A stretch of DNA of 64,000 nt from an uncultured Muribaculaceae bacterium (GCA_947627615.1 CANQWS010000011.1:1-64000), one strand, 5' to 3'. Numbered from the stretch's first letter, positions 24,924-33,492 are shown. Made by a program: numbers and translations. The notes: generated from the sequence alone by a model not told the origin.

Positions 24924-25205
24924 TCATGGACATTTTCTCCAGCGTTTGAGGGTTGGATAAAACTGTCGAAGCCAATCCTTCATTTCCTCCACGGTCAAGT
25001 TTGTCCCAGACCACTCGTTTATCTCATCAGTGAACTGTGCACTGTGCTCGACCATCTGCTCCATAGTCATCTCTTGCGTGAACTTGCCATCTTTGTAGCA
25101 ATCAAGGCAGTAATCCTCATTGGGACTACCGTCAGCGTTCGTTCCTTTGTACTCGCCAGTCTGTGGCATTGGCATCCCACAGCTTTGACAAAATTTCTGT
25201 TCCAT
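24924..25205 (-). CDS. Zinc-ribbon protein
   Basis: A 93-residue protein. The N-terminal ribbon has CQSCGMPM and CLDCYKDG, separated by an insert with NADGSPNEDY, matching the putative zinc-ribbon family PF12674. The C-terminal part is helical (MTMEQMVEHSAQFTDEINEW). It lies 86 bases upstream of the Rob-like regulator on the same strand. Relatives are often next to AraC regulators and DUF3795 proteins, as here. Confidence 0.85.
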   Translation of the reverse strand: MEQKFCQSCGMPMPQTGEYKGTNADGSPNEDYCLDCYKDGKFTQEMTMEQMVEHSAQFTDEINEWSGTNLTVEEMKDWLRQFYPTLKRWRKCP

Positions 25206-25558
25206 ATCCTATATTATTTCTGTTAAATGATTTAGCCGGCAAAATTAGTGAGAATATACTTTTTCCTGTGGACACATATTGTGCTTCAATGTACGTTTCT
25301 TGCTATCTTATTGCCGATTTTTGCTCCAATGCGTTTTGGGTCGCTATTCTATATGATACCATACGGCATTAACTTGACAACCGTATTTATGCGAATGGTG
25401 GAGGATTATACCAAGCCACATATCTGCAATGAGCCGTCAGGCACCTCAGTCGGTATAAATATATATGCCCCTTGACTGACTGACCTTAATGGCTCGCCCG
25501 CAATTTTTCGGTTAGTCACTCTAAATATATACACCCTTTGACCGACTGACTTGTTTTG
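25206..25558. other. Intergenic region between zinc-ribbon gene and integrase
   Basis: About 350 bases without a credible gene. Its right part contains the direct repeat pair described separately. The left part probably holds the promoter of the leftward zinc-ribbon gene. Confidence 0.55.
25454..25550. repeat. Imperfect ~30-bp direct repeat next to the integrase
   Basis: Two copies of a segment close to TAAATATATAYRCCCYTTGACYGACTGAC occur at about 25456-25483 and 25522-25550, just after the 3' end of the first integrase gene. They differ at a handful of bases. They could be recombinase arm-binding sites or part of an earlier attachment site; their role is inferred from position. Confidence 0.6.
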
Positions 25559-26704
25559 CTATTCAAAGACGCCATCGAACAAAGAAACCGCCTCGTCTTT
25601 CTTTGTGTTGATAATCCGGGCATAACGCTGGGTGTGGCGAATGGTGGTGTGCCCGAGCAGCTGGCTGGTCGTATAAATGTCTATACCCGCAGTAAGACAG
25701 AGCGTTGCGAAGCTGTGCCTCCCCGCGTGAAAAGTGATGTCCTTTGTGATTCCGGCGTTCTTCATCCATGTGCCGAGAGTCTGACCGTAACTCCTTGTCA
25801 GCCGGGGGAACACCTTGTCTTCCGCCGTGGCATCCTCCGGTTGCTCGGGCAACCATTTTCGGGCATTCATGTTCAACGGCAGGAACAGTTCGACACCGGT
25901 CTTGTATTGGATAATCTCGACTTGCCAATGGGTTGCGGTCTTCACTATGTCTTTCCAACGGAGGCTCATGATGTCATAGATGCGGAGTCCGCTGAAGCAG
26001 GAGAACAAGAACGCACCCTTGATGTCCTCTCTGTGACATGGGGTAGCGATAAGCCGTTTGATTTCCTCGACCGTCAAATACTCACGCTTATGCTCTTTGA
26101 TGGATAGCGAAGCTCTGGTTATTCCCTTGAACGGGCTTTTAGGTATCACGCTTTCACGTACTGCGTAATTCAAAGCCGCCCTGACATAGCCTAAGTATAG
26201 GAACACCGTGCTTTTCGTTATTTTTTTCCGATCCGTATTAAGAGCGGAACGGCTGGCAAGGTGTTCCATAAAGCCCGTAATGAATTCCTTATCCACATCG
26301 CCAAGTGTGATTTCGGAATCATAACTGGCAACTTCTTCTACAGAACGGTCAAGCCATCTCTTCGATGATTCTGCACAGCTTTTCTTTGCGTTCTCGGCAT
26401 AGATTCCCATCCATGAACAGAACGGCATCCTGGCTTTATGAGACTTATCTTTTATGCCTGCAATACGGTTAGTAAGGTCAAGTATCATTTCTTCCTTGAT
26501 GGCATTGGCCTGTGCAAGGGTGTTGGCGTTCATGATCTTTGACGACATGTCTGTCTCAGGCACAAGATACAGCTTGAGAAACTTGTACGTTCGCTTCCCA
26601 TTATGGTATATATCCAAATATAATGAGCGGTTGCCGTTTTTCAACACCTGCTCGCGGAGCCTTATTGGTTCCTTCATTACTACTTGTTTCTTCGGTCTGC
26701 CCAT
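25559..26704 (-). CDS. Tyrosine recombinase (ICE integrase, second of a tandem pair)
   Basis: A 381-residue phage-type integrase. The N-terminal arm-binding region starts with GRPKKQVVMKEPIRLREQVL; a SAM-like core-binding domain follows. The catalytic domain shows FSGLRIYDIMSLRWKD (first Arg), HAGRHSFATLCLTAG (His-x-x-Arg), LLGHTTIRHTQRYARI (His and catalytic Tyr). All key residues are intact. The gene starts six bases after the stop of the neighbouring integrase and is probably co-transcribed with it. It likely catalyses integration and excision of the ICE, alone or with its partner. Confidence 0.95.
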   Translation of the reverse strand: MGRPKKQVVMKEPIRLREQVLKNGNRSLYLDIYHNGKRTYKFLKLYLVPETDMSSKIMNANTLAQANAIKEEMILDLTNRIAGIKDKSHKARMPFCSWMGIYAENAKKSCAESSKRWLDRSVEEVASYDSEITLGDVDKEFITGFMEHLASRSALNTDRKKITKSTVFLYLGYVRAALNYAVRESVIPKSPFKGITRASLSIKEHKREYLTVEEIKRLIATPCHREDIKGAFLFSCFSGLRIYDIMSLRWKDIVKTATHWQVEIIQYKTGVELFLPLNMNARKWLPEQPEDATAEDKVFPRLTRSYGQTLGTWMKNAGITKDITFHAGRHSFATLCLTAGIDIYTTSQLLGHTTIRHTQRYARIINTKKDEAVSLFDGVFE

Positions 26705-26710
26705 TGTCTT

Positions 26711-27841
26711 TTAATCGAATAGTTTGTCAATCATGTAAACCGCATCCACTTTCTTCTTGTCGATAATTTTAGCATATGCTTGGGTCGTTTCCACATCCGA
26801 GTGTCCCAACAACTGGCTTGTGGTATAAAGGTCCGCACCCATAGTCAATGTCATCGTTGCAAAAGCGTGGCGGCTCACGTGATAGGACACCCGTTTGGTA
26901 ATACCTGCTTTTGATGTCCATGTCTTCAATACGTGGTCACAATCACTTAATGTGGGGACGTCGAAGACGGAATCGTCTGGATTTCCTTTTTCTTCCGGCA
27001 TGAATTTCTGTGCCTGTTGGCTCAAAGGTAGGTAGATAACCTTCCCTGTCTTTTGCTGGCGCAGTTCCAGATGGACTTTGCCGTTATCTTCGATTACGTC
27101 TTTCCAGCGTAATCCTTTGACATCACTGTAACGCAATCCACAAAAACATGAAAACAAAAACGCGGTCTTTACTCTTGGGCTTCTACATGGAGTATTGATA
27201 AGCGTTTGTACCTCTTCGATGGTGAGATACTCACGCTTTCTACATTCACCTTGTATCGATGCCCAGTCAAATGAAAGCAGCGGATTGTCACCAAGGATTT
27301 CCAAGTCCACGGCATAATTAAGAGCGGCACGTATGTATCCGCAATAACCGGCTATTGTCTTTTTCGCCAACGGCTTTTGCGTTGTTCTTGCCTTACGGGT
27401 TTCCAAATACTCTATGAATCCCTGCAAGAAATCCTTGTCAACCTCGTAGAGCTTTATACGAGGATTATGAACCTTCAGGCAAACCGACACGGCGTGTACA
27501 TGATTAACAAGGGAACTGCGTCCTTTTTTTCTTCCAAATTCAGCATATTCATTGAGCCAGTCGATAAGCGGCATTTTGGCTTTGTCCGAAAGAGCCGTCA
27601 TTGGCTTCTTGTTGGTAATGTCAAGAATACGCTGTGCTTTGATGGCATTGGCAGCTTTGAGCGTATTGGCATTTCTCTCCTTTGCCTCCTGCGATATTTC
27701 AGGGACAAGGAAGAGTTTGAGAAATTCATACCTCCGTTTACGGTCGGTATAAATATCTAAATAGATAGACTGGTTACCGTCCTTAAGCTGCTTGAAGCGG
27801 ATGCGGACAGGTACCGATTCGGACTTTTTTGTTCTTGCCAT
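26711..27841 (-). CDS. Tyrosine recombinase (ICE integrase, first of a tandem pair)
   Basis: A 376-residue integrase. The ATG at 27841 (MARTKKSESVPVRIRFKQLK) is chosen because the upstream extension is hydrophobic and unlike the family. Catalytic motifs are FSCFCGLRYSDVKGLRWKDV, YHVSRHAFATMTLTMGADLY and LLGHSDVETTQAYAKI. It is clearly paralogous to the downstream integrase, sharing the order of domains and long identical patches. It is the outermost gene of the ICE; the attachment site should lie between 27842 and about 28010. Confidence 0.95.
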   Translation of the reverse strand: MARTKKSESVPVRIRFKQLKDGNQSIYLDIYTDRKRRYEFLKLFLVPEISQEAKERNANTLKAANAIKAQRILDITNKKPMTALSDKAKMPLIDWLNEYAEFGRKKGRSSLVNHVHAVSVCLKVHNPRIKLYEVDKDFLQGFIEYLETRKARTTQKPLAKKTIAGYCGYIRAALNYAVDLEILGDNPLLSFDWASIQGECRKREYLTIEEVQTLINTPCRSPRVKTAFLFSCFCGLRYSDVKGLRWKDVIEDNGKVHLELRQQKTGKVIYLPLSQQAQKFMPEEKGNPDDSVFDVPTLSDCDHVLKTWTSKAGITKRVSYHVSRHAFATMTLTMGADLYTTSQLLGHSDVETTQAYAKIIDKKKVDAVYMIDKLFD

Positions 27842-28009
27842 TAATTGCCAATGCTTTATTCGTGTGCAAAGGTACAAAAAATAGCTCAAAATGACTAACA
27901 AAAAAGTAACATAATTGACCGAAATAACAAAAAATAGCCATCCCTCCTTTAGAAACAAAGCAAAAACAGACATCAGCAAACCATTGTAAATAAAGGATTT
28001 TATTCATAC

Positions 28010-29299
28010 TTGCTTATAATTCCTCGCTCGCAAATTTGCCTTTTCACTTTATTCGCCACTCTTCCCGGAATATGGTACATGCCTGAATATGCAAAAGTTC
28101 TCCCAGAGTGGACGGTCTCGGAATTTTTTGAGAAACTTGAGCTGTTCCTCATGTGCGAATTCGACTTCGACCATAAGGCTCAGACTGTGAAAATGTCGTT
28201 CTCGAAAAAGCGCCTCGAAAAAATCGCCCCGGTACATATCGAAGATGTGGTCGATAGTTATGGCGTGGAAGTTTCGCAAGATGAAAATACCTCTTGCGAC
28301 TATATCGCAGCGAAGCGCCTTGCTTATAAGGAATGTTCCCATTCGATGCAAGGCTTCTACTCTTGCGATTGGTATGTGAATAACTGCCGTGCGATAAAGA
28401 AATATGATACCCTGTCGGAGCTTATGGAAAAAAACAAACGTAAAGACTCTGTCAGGCCGGGACAAATAACTCGTGTATCTTGGGGTGAGCAGATGGGAGA
28501 TGGCTGGGACCCTCGTGTAACTACGCTCAACGCTTTGTTATATGCTGAAAATGTAGATACATATTTTGCGTTTCGATCAATCGGTACGGAATACCTTGGG
28601 GATAGGGTATCTCGCCCGGTTTATACGCAGATATATGTATTGCAGCCTGTAAACGTCTTCGGTAGCGGCTCAGTTGAAACGGACGATACAGAGACGGAAG
28701 AAATCGAATTTGTCCCGGCTTGCGTTATGGACACATTCATTAACAAGGATGATGACAAGGGTTATATGTTGTTCCTTAATCCATCGAGCTTTGACGAGTC
28801 ATCATCAGACTCGGACGCATCGTCAAGCGGAACACGCCCAGGCGCAAATCCTGACTATGACCCTTCGGCTATTAATCAGCCTGGCCCGGCTTCCTCTATA
28901 TCACGGGGCAAAACAGAGCGTGCTTCGAGCTACTACGATGAAATATATGTTGGTTATTGGGACGGAACCATAATAAGTTTTGTGAAAACGCCGTTCCCCA
29001 TAGTCGACAGTGTTGTTGTTGCTCAGGACTGGCAGAGCTATCATCGTAAGAATTTCTCAATGCGTCTACATGGTGGTACAATTAACTCAGAAGTTAGTGC
29101 GAAAACACAACTCCCTCAAATAAATGCTCGCCAAAAATTCAAATTCTCGTGGCTTGCAAATGAAATCCCAAATCCACGAGCAACGTTCTTCATCAAGGGC
29201 AAAAAGTACATTTGCGAAAAAATAACTGCGACATTTACCGAAAATGGCATGTCGCAGTTACTAAAGGGCGAATTTTACCCGGTTCTGGAAGAAGACTAA
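28010..29299 (+). CDS. Phage tail-like protein, probably truncated at its 5' end by the ICE
   Basis: A 429-residue frame. Visible segments are LPEWTVSEFFEKLELFLMCE, SCDWYVNNCRAIKKYDTLSE, an acidic Ser/Asp-rich linker (DESSSDSDASSSGTRPG) and a closing part with KFKFSWLANEIPNPRATFFI and KKYICEKITATFTENGMSQL. These recall large tail/baseplate-type proteins of Bacteroidales prophages, from memory rather than a search. The N-terminus starts abruptly (MLIIPRSQICLFTLF) just beyond the inferred ICE junction, so the true protein was probably longer. The stop overlaps the convergent integrase by four bases. Confidence 0.6.
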   Translation: MLIIPRSQICLFTLFATLPGIWYMPEYAKVLPEWTVSEFFEKLELFLMCEFDFDHKAQTVKMSFSKKRLEKIAPVHIEDVVDSYGVEVSQDENTSCDYIAAKRLAYKECSHSMQGFYSCDWYVNNCRAIKKYDTLSELMEKNKRKDSVRPGQITRVSWGEQMGDGWDPRVTTLNALLYAENVDTYFAFRSIGTEYLGDRVSRPVYTQIYVLQPVNVFGSGSVETDDTETEEIEFVPACVMDTFINKDDDKGYMLFLNPSSFDESSSDSDASSSGTRPGANPDYDPSAINQPGPASSISRGKTERASSYYDEIYVGYWDGTIISFVKTPFPIVDSVVVAQDWQSYHRKNFSMRLHGGTINSEVSAKTQLPQINARQKFKFSWLANEIPNPRATFFIKGKKYICEKITATFTENGMSQLLKGEFYPVLEED

Positions 29300-30540
29300 A
29301 GGGCACCGTCAAGGTTGAAGATATCAGGATTTACATCCTCACTGTGCTCAGTGTAAATCTCCGTGATTGCAAGCGACGAGTGCCGCGCCTGGTCTCTCAC
29401 TTCGATTGTTGGCATCTTGTCCTTCAGCATGGCGGTTATCCCGGTATCTTTGAGCGAGTAAAATTTCCATTCCTTGTGTAATCCGAGAGGCTTGCGAAGG
29501 TTATCCCAATGGTCTCGGAAGTGCTTCGGGTCTATCTCATACCGTCCCGGGCGCAGATTGTAGGAGAAGATGAAGTCATCCATGGGCGCTGAGAACACAC
29601 CAAGCTCTATCGCGTACTGGATGACTTTCTTTGGTAATGTTATCGTCTGCTTCTTCTTGTTTTTGCTGCACTCTGCAGGGATGGTTACTGTACCGGCTTT
29701 CAGGTTGAAATCACGCACTCGTAAGCGCGTCATCTCAACAGGCCGGATAAAACAGTAATACAAGAGATAGCACGCTAACAGGAAGTGCGGCTCGTGCTGC
29801 TTGCAGTAGCCGGCAAGTTTACCGACTACATCAAGAGGAATGCACGTCCGCTCTTTCTTGTAGAGCCTTTTGCTGATTGGCGCGATGCCGTCAGTCGGCC
29901 GACTCTGCAAGTAGCCTTTCTCGACGAGAAACCCGGCAAAGACCCGAAGGAAGTTCAGATAGTTGTTCCTCGTCTGTGCTCCGTTGGCGCGGTCGATGAA
30001 AACATAGTCCAGGAACGCGACACAGAACTTCCTATCGAACTGGTAGACGTAGTATAGCGGATTGCAGCTCTTGATGTATTCTCGTAGGATTTTGACATAC
30101 GACTTGTAGCCGTTGTAGGTCTCTTTGCGAAAGTAGCCACTCGCAAGCATCTTCTCGATGTGAGCTTCGTAACGGCTTAATGCGTCCTCGAACACAAAGA
30201 GGTCCGAGGTGTCCTTGGCAATCCATGGGTTCCAGCCATGACTTAATTGATCACAGAGACGCTTAATCACATTTCGGACATACTGTCGGCGTTTGACAAC
30301 ACCCTTAATGCGGTTTGTCTTAATTCGTTTACGTCGCATCTTGCCCTTCTCGGGGTCGTAGGCATAGAACTCGATGAACGAGCAGCCCTCGGTTTCGCGG
30401 TAGACTGGCGGCGTGTACTGGAACGCCGAACTTACTCCGCTGAGAGTGCTGAGCTGCACTCTTGTACTCCCTTTTTCAGGAGTGGGGTTTGTTGATAGGC
30501 ACATTTTTTTTAACATTATTTGGCTATCGGGGATAGTCAA
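29296..30540 (-). CDS. Tyrosine integrase of the tRNA-Pro-associated element
   Basis: A 414-residue recombinase with a core-binding domain (NNYLNFLRVFAGFLVEKGYL) and catalytic motifs CFIRPVEMTRLRVRDF (Arg), FYSLKDTGITAMLKD (Lys-Asp in the place of His-x-x-Arg) and RHSSLAITEIYTEHSE (His, Tyr). The box II motif is atypical but common in Bacteroidales integrases. The start lies about 110 bases from the 3' end of the tRNA-Pro gene, the usual place for an integrase that uses the tRNA as attachment site. It is unrelated in detail to the two ICE integrases. Confidence 0.9.
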   Translation of the reverse strand: MTIPDSQIMLKKMCLSTNPTPEKGSTRVQLSTLSGVSSAFQYTPPVYRETEGCSFIEFYAYDPEKGKMRRKRIKTNRIKGVVKRRQYVRNVIKRLCDQLSHGWNPWIAKDTSDLFVFEDALSRYEAHIEKMLASGYFRKETYNGYKSYVKILREYIKSCNPLYYVYQFDRKFCVAFLDYVFIDRANGAQTRNNYLNFLRVFAGFLVEKGYLQSRPTDGIAPISKRLYKKERTCIPLDVVGKLAGYCKQHEPHFLLACYLLYYCFIRPVEMTRLRVRDFNLKAGTVTIPAECSKNKKKQTITLPKKVIQYAIELGVFSAPMDDFIFSYNLRPGRYEIDPKHFRDHWDNLRKPLGLHKEWKFYSLKDTGITAMLKDKMPTIEVRDQARHSSLAITEIYTEHSEDVNPDIFNLDGAL

Positions 30541-30605
30541 ATAATGCTGCGTTCAACATTGGGATTAAAACGACCTGTCCCGTTTTTGTCCCGGCTAAAT
30601 TTGAA

Positions 30606-30638
30606 AAATGCTTGTAAGTCGCTGACTTACAAGCATTT
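30606..30638. repeat. Perfect 15-bp inverted repeat with 3-base loop
   Basis: AAATGCTTGTAAGTC (30606-30620) is the exact reverse complement of GACTTACAAGCATTT (30624-30638), with loop GCT. It sits between the integrase start and the tRNA 3' end. It could terminate the tRNA transcript or be the recombinase core/arm site of the element's attachment region. Confidence 0.8.
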
Positions 30639-30651
30639 AACCCTGAATGGG

Positions 30652-30724
30652 TCGGGGTGAGAAGACTCGAACTTCCGACCTCCACGTCCCGAACGTGGCG
30701 CGCTGCCAACTGTGCTACACCCCG
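30652..30724 (-). tRNA. tRNA-Pro (anticodon CGG)
   Basis: The minus strand folds as a 73-base tRNA: acceptor stem CGGGGTG/CACCCCG, D-arm with AGTTGGCA, anticodon stem CCACG/CGTGG with loop TTCGGGA (anticodon CGG, reads CCG, Pro), T-arm GGAAG TTCGAGT CTTCT, discriminator A at 30652. CCA is not encoded. G after the anticodon is typical of tRNA-Pro. Its 3' end faces the integrase gene. Confidence 0.95.
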
Positions 30725-31162
30725 AGGCAGCAAACTAACGAGTTGCTTTTTCGTTATTGCGGGGCAAAGTTAGTAATTTTATTTCAAATAGCCATGCATT
30801 TTTGCAGAAAGTTGGCCATGCAAATGAAAGTTCATCCTAAAAGTGGGTGAAAGAGGGTTGAAGAGACGATAAATTGTCACGCGGGGGTTGCCCCGGAGGG
30901 CATTTTTAATGCTCCCATGGAGTTATCGGCGGGTGCGTGCATGGACAACTCTGACCTGGCGGGTGCGCCAATGTCGGATTATGGCTCCAATGGCGGAGAA
31001 CGCCGCTACAGTGGCTATTATCAGCAGCCAGTGCCATAATGTCAGGGCGATTATTGAAGTTGACGCTAATGTCATGTGGTTCGTTTGTGAAGAGAGTTAA
31101 TAATCATGTTCATTTAAATAACACAATGGCGGGCCAATCGGTTCCTTTCAGGTGCAAAAGAA
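30725..31162. other. Mostly non-coding stretch after the tRNA
   Basis: No recognised gene or repeat apart from one weak 50-residue frame (30923-31075, listed separately). It includes the upstream region of the tRNA gene. Confidence 0.5.
30923..31075 (-). CDS. Possible small membrane protein (50 aa)
   Basis: A minus-strand frame from ATG 31075 reads MTLASTSIIALTLWHWLLII, then ATVAAFSAIGAIIRHWRTRQ, ending in a basic tail and TAA at 30923. One transmembrane helix with a positively charged C-terminus makes it plausible as a small membrane protein. There is no family recognition and no clear promoter; chance is a real alternative. Confidence 0.25.
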   Translation of the reverse strand: MTLASTSIIALTLWHWLLIIATVAAFSAIGAIIRHWRTRQVRVVHARTRR

Positions 31163-31199
31163 GCCGCATCAGTCCGGAATGTGTGCGGGCTGATGCGGC
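31163..31199 (-). terminator. Terminator of the POT transporter transcript
   Basis: GCCGCATCAG (31163-31172) pairs perfectly with CTGATGCGGC (31190-31199), with additional inner pairing (CCG/CGG). It lies about 55 bases downstream of the transporter stop codon. Confidence 0.7.
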
Positions 31200-31252
31200 A
31201 TATAGGGTTGGGTTGTCCCGGTTTATCGGGAGTGGTTTCTTTTCAGTGGGAA

Positions 31253-32968
31253 TCAGATGGCGTCGTCCTCCACGGTTTCAAGGGCGTCGGCGGGCTGTGT
31301 CTCAGGCTCGTCGGAAGTCGCGGCTTCGAGGCGTTTCATCATGAAGAAGATGAAGCCGGCCGAGATGAGGCAGACTGCGATGAGAATGGCCCAGAGGACG
31401 GAAACGTCAATGGCGTTCCAAAGGAGGGTGGGGATGAGCACGAGGTAGTTACCGATGGCTGTGGCTCCGAACCAGCATCCCATCATGGCGCCTTTGTATT
31501 TCGGGGGCGCAACCTTTGAAACGAACGATATGCCCATGGGCGAGAGAAGCAGTTCGGCGAAAGTCAGCACAAGGTAGGTGCCAATGAGCAGGTCGGGGCT
31601 GACAAGGTGTTGTCCCTGTCCCTGTTCGGGAGCCACACCCAGACCGATTGAACCGATGCACATGATGAGGAAGGCCACGGCTGCCACAAGCATACCGTAA
31701 CCGATTTTACGGGGCGACGAGGGCTCTTTTTTCTTCGATGCGAGCCAGCCGAAGAGCGCTACCGAGAACGGGGTGAGGGCCACTACATAGAAGGGGTTGA
31801 ACTGCTGGAAAATCTGGGGCTGTATTCCGGTTACGGTCTCGGGGGTTGTGCCGTAGATGTACCAGATTGCTCCGCCTGCAGCCGCGAGCACGAGGGCCGA
31901 TATGATGCGTCCGCCGGCGGTTTTGCTCTGTGCGAGGCTGAAGAATGCGTATACGCCCACAACTATCGAAACGAGGGCCCAGATGTTGAATCCGATGCGT
32001 GTCCAGCCGGTGGATTCCGAAGAAGTGAACACTTCGGCGAATTTGGTCAGTGTGGCGCCGTTCTGATGGAACACCATCCAGAAGAAGATAACCACGGCAA
32101 ACACCAGCAGAAGCGCGGTGATTCGGCTCTTGGTCTGCTCGGGCGACAGTTCCTTGACCGGAGCGGCGGTCTTGGCGTCCTTGCCGGCGGCTTTGTTGTC
32201 GGAAACTCCGTTATAGGTGCGGGCGCCTAGTTTGTAGATAAGGAAGCTTACAATCATCGAAAGGCATGCCACGGCGAACGCATAGCTGTAGCCGGTGGTG
32301 ATTGTGTCCATATAGTTCGAAGCGAATTCCTGCAGGTTGGCTCCCTGAGGCGCGAACTCGGTCAGGGTTTTGCTTGCCTCGGCAGTGAGCGGCTCGTTGG
32401 CAAGAAGTTTGTTGCAGATGCTGGGGATGGCACCGTCATAGACGAGGTTGTTGCTCTTGAGAGCCATTTCACAAAGCCATACGGTGACCATCGGGGCGAA
32501 CATGGCGCCAATGTTTATTGCCATGTAGAACAGAGAGAAAGCCACGTCTCGCTTGTCGCTGTAGCGGGGATCGTTGTAGAGGTCGCCCACCATCACCTGA
32601 AGGTTGCCCTTGAAAAGTCCGGTTCCGGCGGAAATGAGCAGCAGGGCGGCAAACATGATTATCATGGATGTCACGGCTCCGCGTGGTGTGGGGATGGCCA
32701 TTACGAGATAGCCGATGAACATGACGATGATTCCGAGGGTGACCGTCTTTTGGAAGTTCCAGCGGTCGGCGATCCATCCGCCTACCATAGGCATGAAGTA
32801 GACGAGAGCAAGGAATGTTGAATAGATGGTTCCGGCCAGGGCTGTGGAGAAGCCGAATTTGGCCTGAAGGAACAGGAGCAGTATGGCAAGCATGGTGTAG
32901 TAGCCGAAACGTTCTCCGGTGTTGGCCAGCGCGAGCACATAAAGTCCCTTGGGTTGGTTTTTGAACAT
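31253..32968 (-). CDS. POT/PTR family peptide:proton symporter
   Basis: A 571-residue inner-membrane transporter for di- and tripeptides. The family signature is visible at the N-terminus (ANTGERFGYYTMLAILLLFL), with ERFGYY giving the ExxER proton-coupling motif. The later GTGLFKGNLQVMVGDLY and FYMAINIGAMFAPM segments match the PTR2 signatures. About 14 hydrophobic helices are seen, with a long polar loop near residue 260. The C-terminal tail is acidic and rich in Thr/Glu. It is the first clearly chromosomal gene after the mobile region, and is followed by its own terminator. Confidence 0.93.
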   Translation of the reverse strand: MFKNQPKGLYVLALANTGERFGYYTMLAILLLFLQAKFGFSTALAGTIYSTFLALVYFMPMVGGWIADRWNFQKTVTLGIIVMFIGYLVMAIPTPRGAVTSMIIMFAALLLISAGTGLFKGNLQVMVGDLYNDPRYSDKRDVAFSLFYMAINIGAMFAPMVTVWLCEMALKSNNLVYDGAIPSICNKLLANEPLTAEASKTLTEFAPQGANLQEFASNYMDTITTGYSYAFAVACLSMIVSFLIYKLGARTYNGVSDNKAAGKDAKTAAPVKELSPEQTKSRITALLLVFAVVIFFWMVFHQNGATLTKFAEVFTSSESTGWTRIGFNIWALVSIVVGVYAFFSLAQSKTAGGRIISALVLAAAGGAIWYIYGTTPETVTGIQPQIFQQFNPFYVVALTPFSVALFGWLASKKKEPSSPRKIGYGMLVAAVAFLIMCIGSIGLGVAPEQGQGQHLVSPDLLIGTYLVLTFAELLLSPMGISFVSKVAPPKYKGAMMGCWFGATAIGNYLVLIPTLLWNAIDVSVLWAILIAVCLISAGFIFFMMKRLEAATSDEPETQPADALETVEDDAI

Positions 32969-32988
32969 AATTTGACGAGTTGGGAGAA

Positions 32989-33429
32989 TTATTGATTTGA
33001 TTTCATCTTGTTGTCACGCATATCCATGGCCATGGCATAGAGTCTCATCTGTTTCACCATGGCGAGCAGTCCGTTGGAGCGGGTGGGCGAGAGGTTTTCG
33101 GCCAGACCTATGTCATTTATGAAATGGAGGTCGGTGTCAAGGATTTCCCTGGGGGTGTGGCCGTTGAGCACCCGTATGAGCATCGCTATGATTCCCTTGA
33201 CTATGATGGCGTCGGAATCGGCTGTGAAATAGACTTTTCCGTCACGGTCCTCGGCATTAAGCCACACACGGCTCTGGCATCCTTCGATGAGGTGTTCCGG
33301 TGTCTTGTATTTTTCATCGATAGGGGGGAGGGCGTTGCCGAGATCTATGATCATGGCGTAACGGTCCATCCAGTCATCGACTTCCGAGAATTCATCCGTT
33401 ATTTCCTGTTGAGCTTCGTTGATTGTCAT
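32989..33429 (-). CDS. sufE: SufE-family sulphur acceptor for Fe-S cluster assembly
   Basis: A 146-residue protein with the SufE core: EFSEVDDWMDRYAMIIDLG, the active-site region LIEGCQSRVWL with Cys51 as persulphide carrier, and the following ADSDAIIVKGIIAMLIRVLN. SufE accepts sulphur from the SufS cysteine desulphurase and passes it to the SufBCD scaffold. No other suf genes lie nearby. It is 20 bases upstream of the transporter gene on the same strand, so the two may share a transcript. Confidence 0.93.
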   Translation of the reverse strand: MTINEAQQEITDEFSEVDDWMDRYAMIIDLGNALPPIDEKYKTPEHLIEGCQSRVWLNAEDRDGKVYFTADSDAIIVKGIIAMLIRVLNGHTPREILDTDLHFINDIGLAENLSPTRSNGLLAMVKQMRLYAMAMDMRDNKMKSNQ

Positions 33430-33492
33430 AGGATAAGAGTATGATAGTTGTATGTAAGAGTTTTTTGATTCTGTTTCTGGGGGAACGATGTT

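Larger units (their letters stand above)
1..27990. mobile_element. Integrase-proximal part of a Bacteroidales ICE / conjugative transposon
   Basis: A leftward transfer operon (TraG-type ATPase, DUF4133, DUF4134), a RepA-like ATPase with a Toprim primase, excisionase-like HTH proteins, accessory resistance and defence genes and two tyrosine recombinases lie together. This is the standard content of Bacteroidales conjugative transposons. The relaxase, coupling protein and the remaining mating-pair genes are not in the window, so the element continues to the left. The right boundary is inferred: the last integrase starts at 27841 and the phage-like reading frame begins by about 28010, so the junction lies between them. 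The core att repeat cannot be identified because the partner end is missing. Confidence 0.85.
28010..30652. mobile_element. Prophage-like remnant next to tRNA-Pro
   Basis: It comprises a phage-tail-like gene open toward the ICE junction and a tyrosine integrase, adjacent to the 3' end of a tRNA gene. No other phage genes are in the window. Either the rest of the phage lies beyond the ICE (left of the window) and the ICE split it, or it has been deleted. Confidence 0.6.

Noticed and set aside
25454-25550. Direct repeats considered as the ICE attachment repeats
   Set aside because: They are inside the element on the inner side of the integrases and too close together; arm-type binding sites are more likely.
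30888-31100. Plus-strand 70-codon frame after the tRNA
   Set aside because: No motif and antisense to an equally weak minus-strand frame; not supported.
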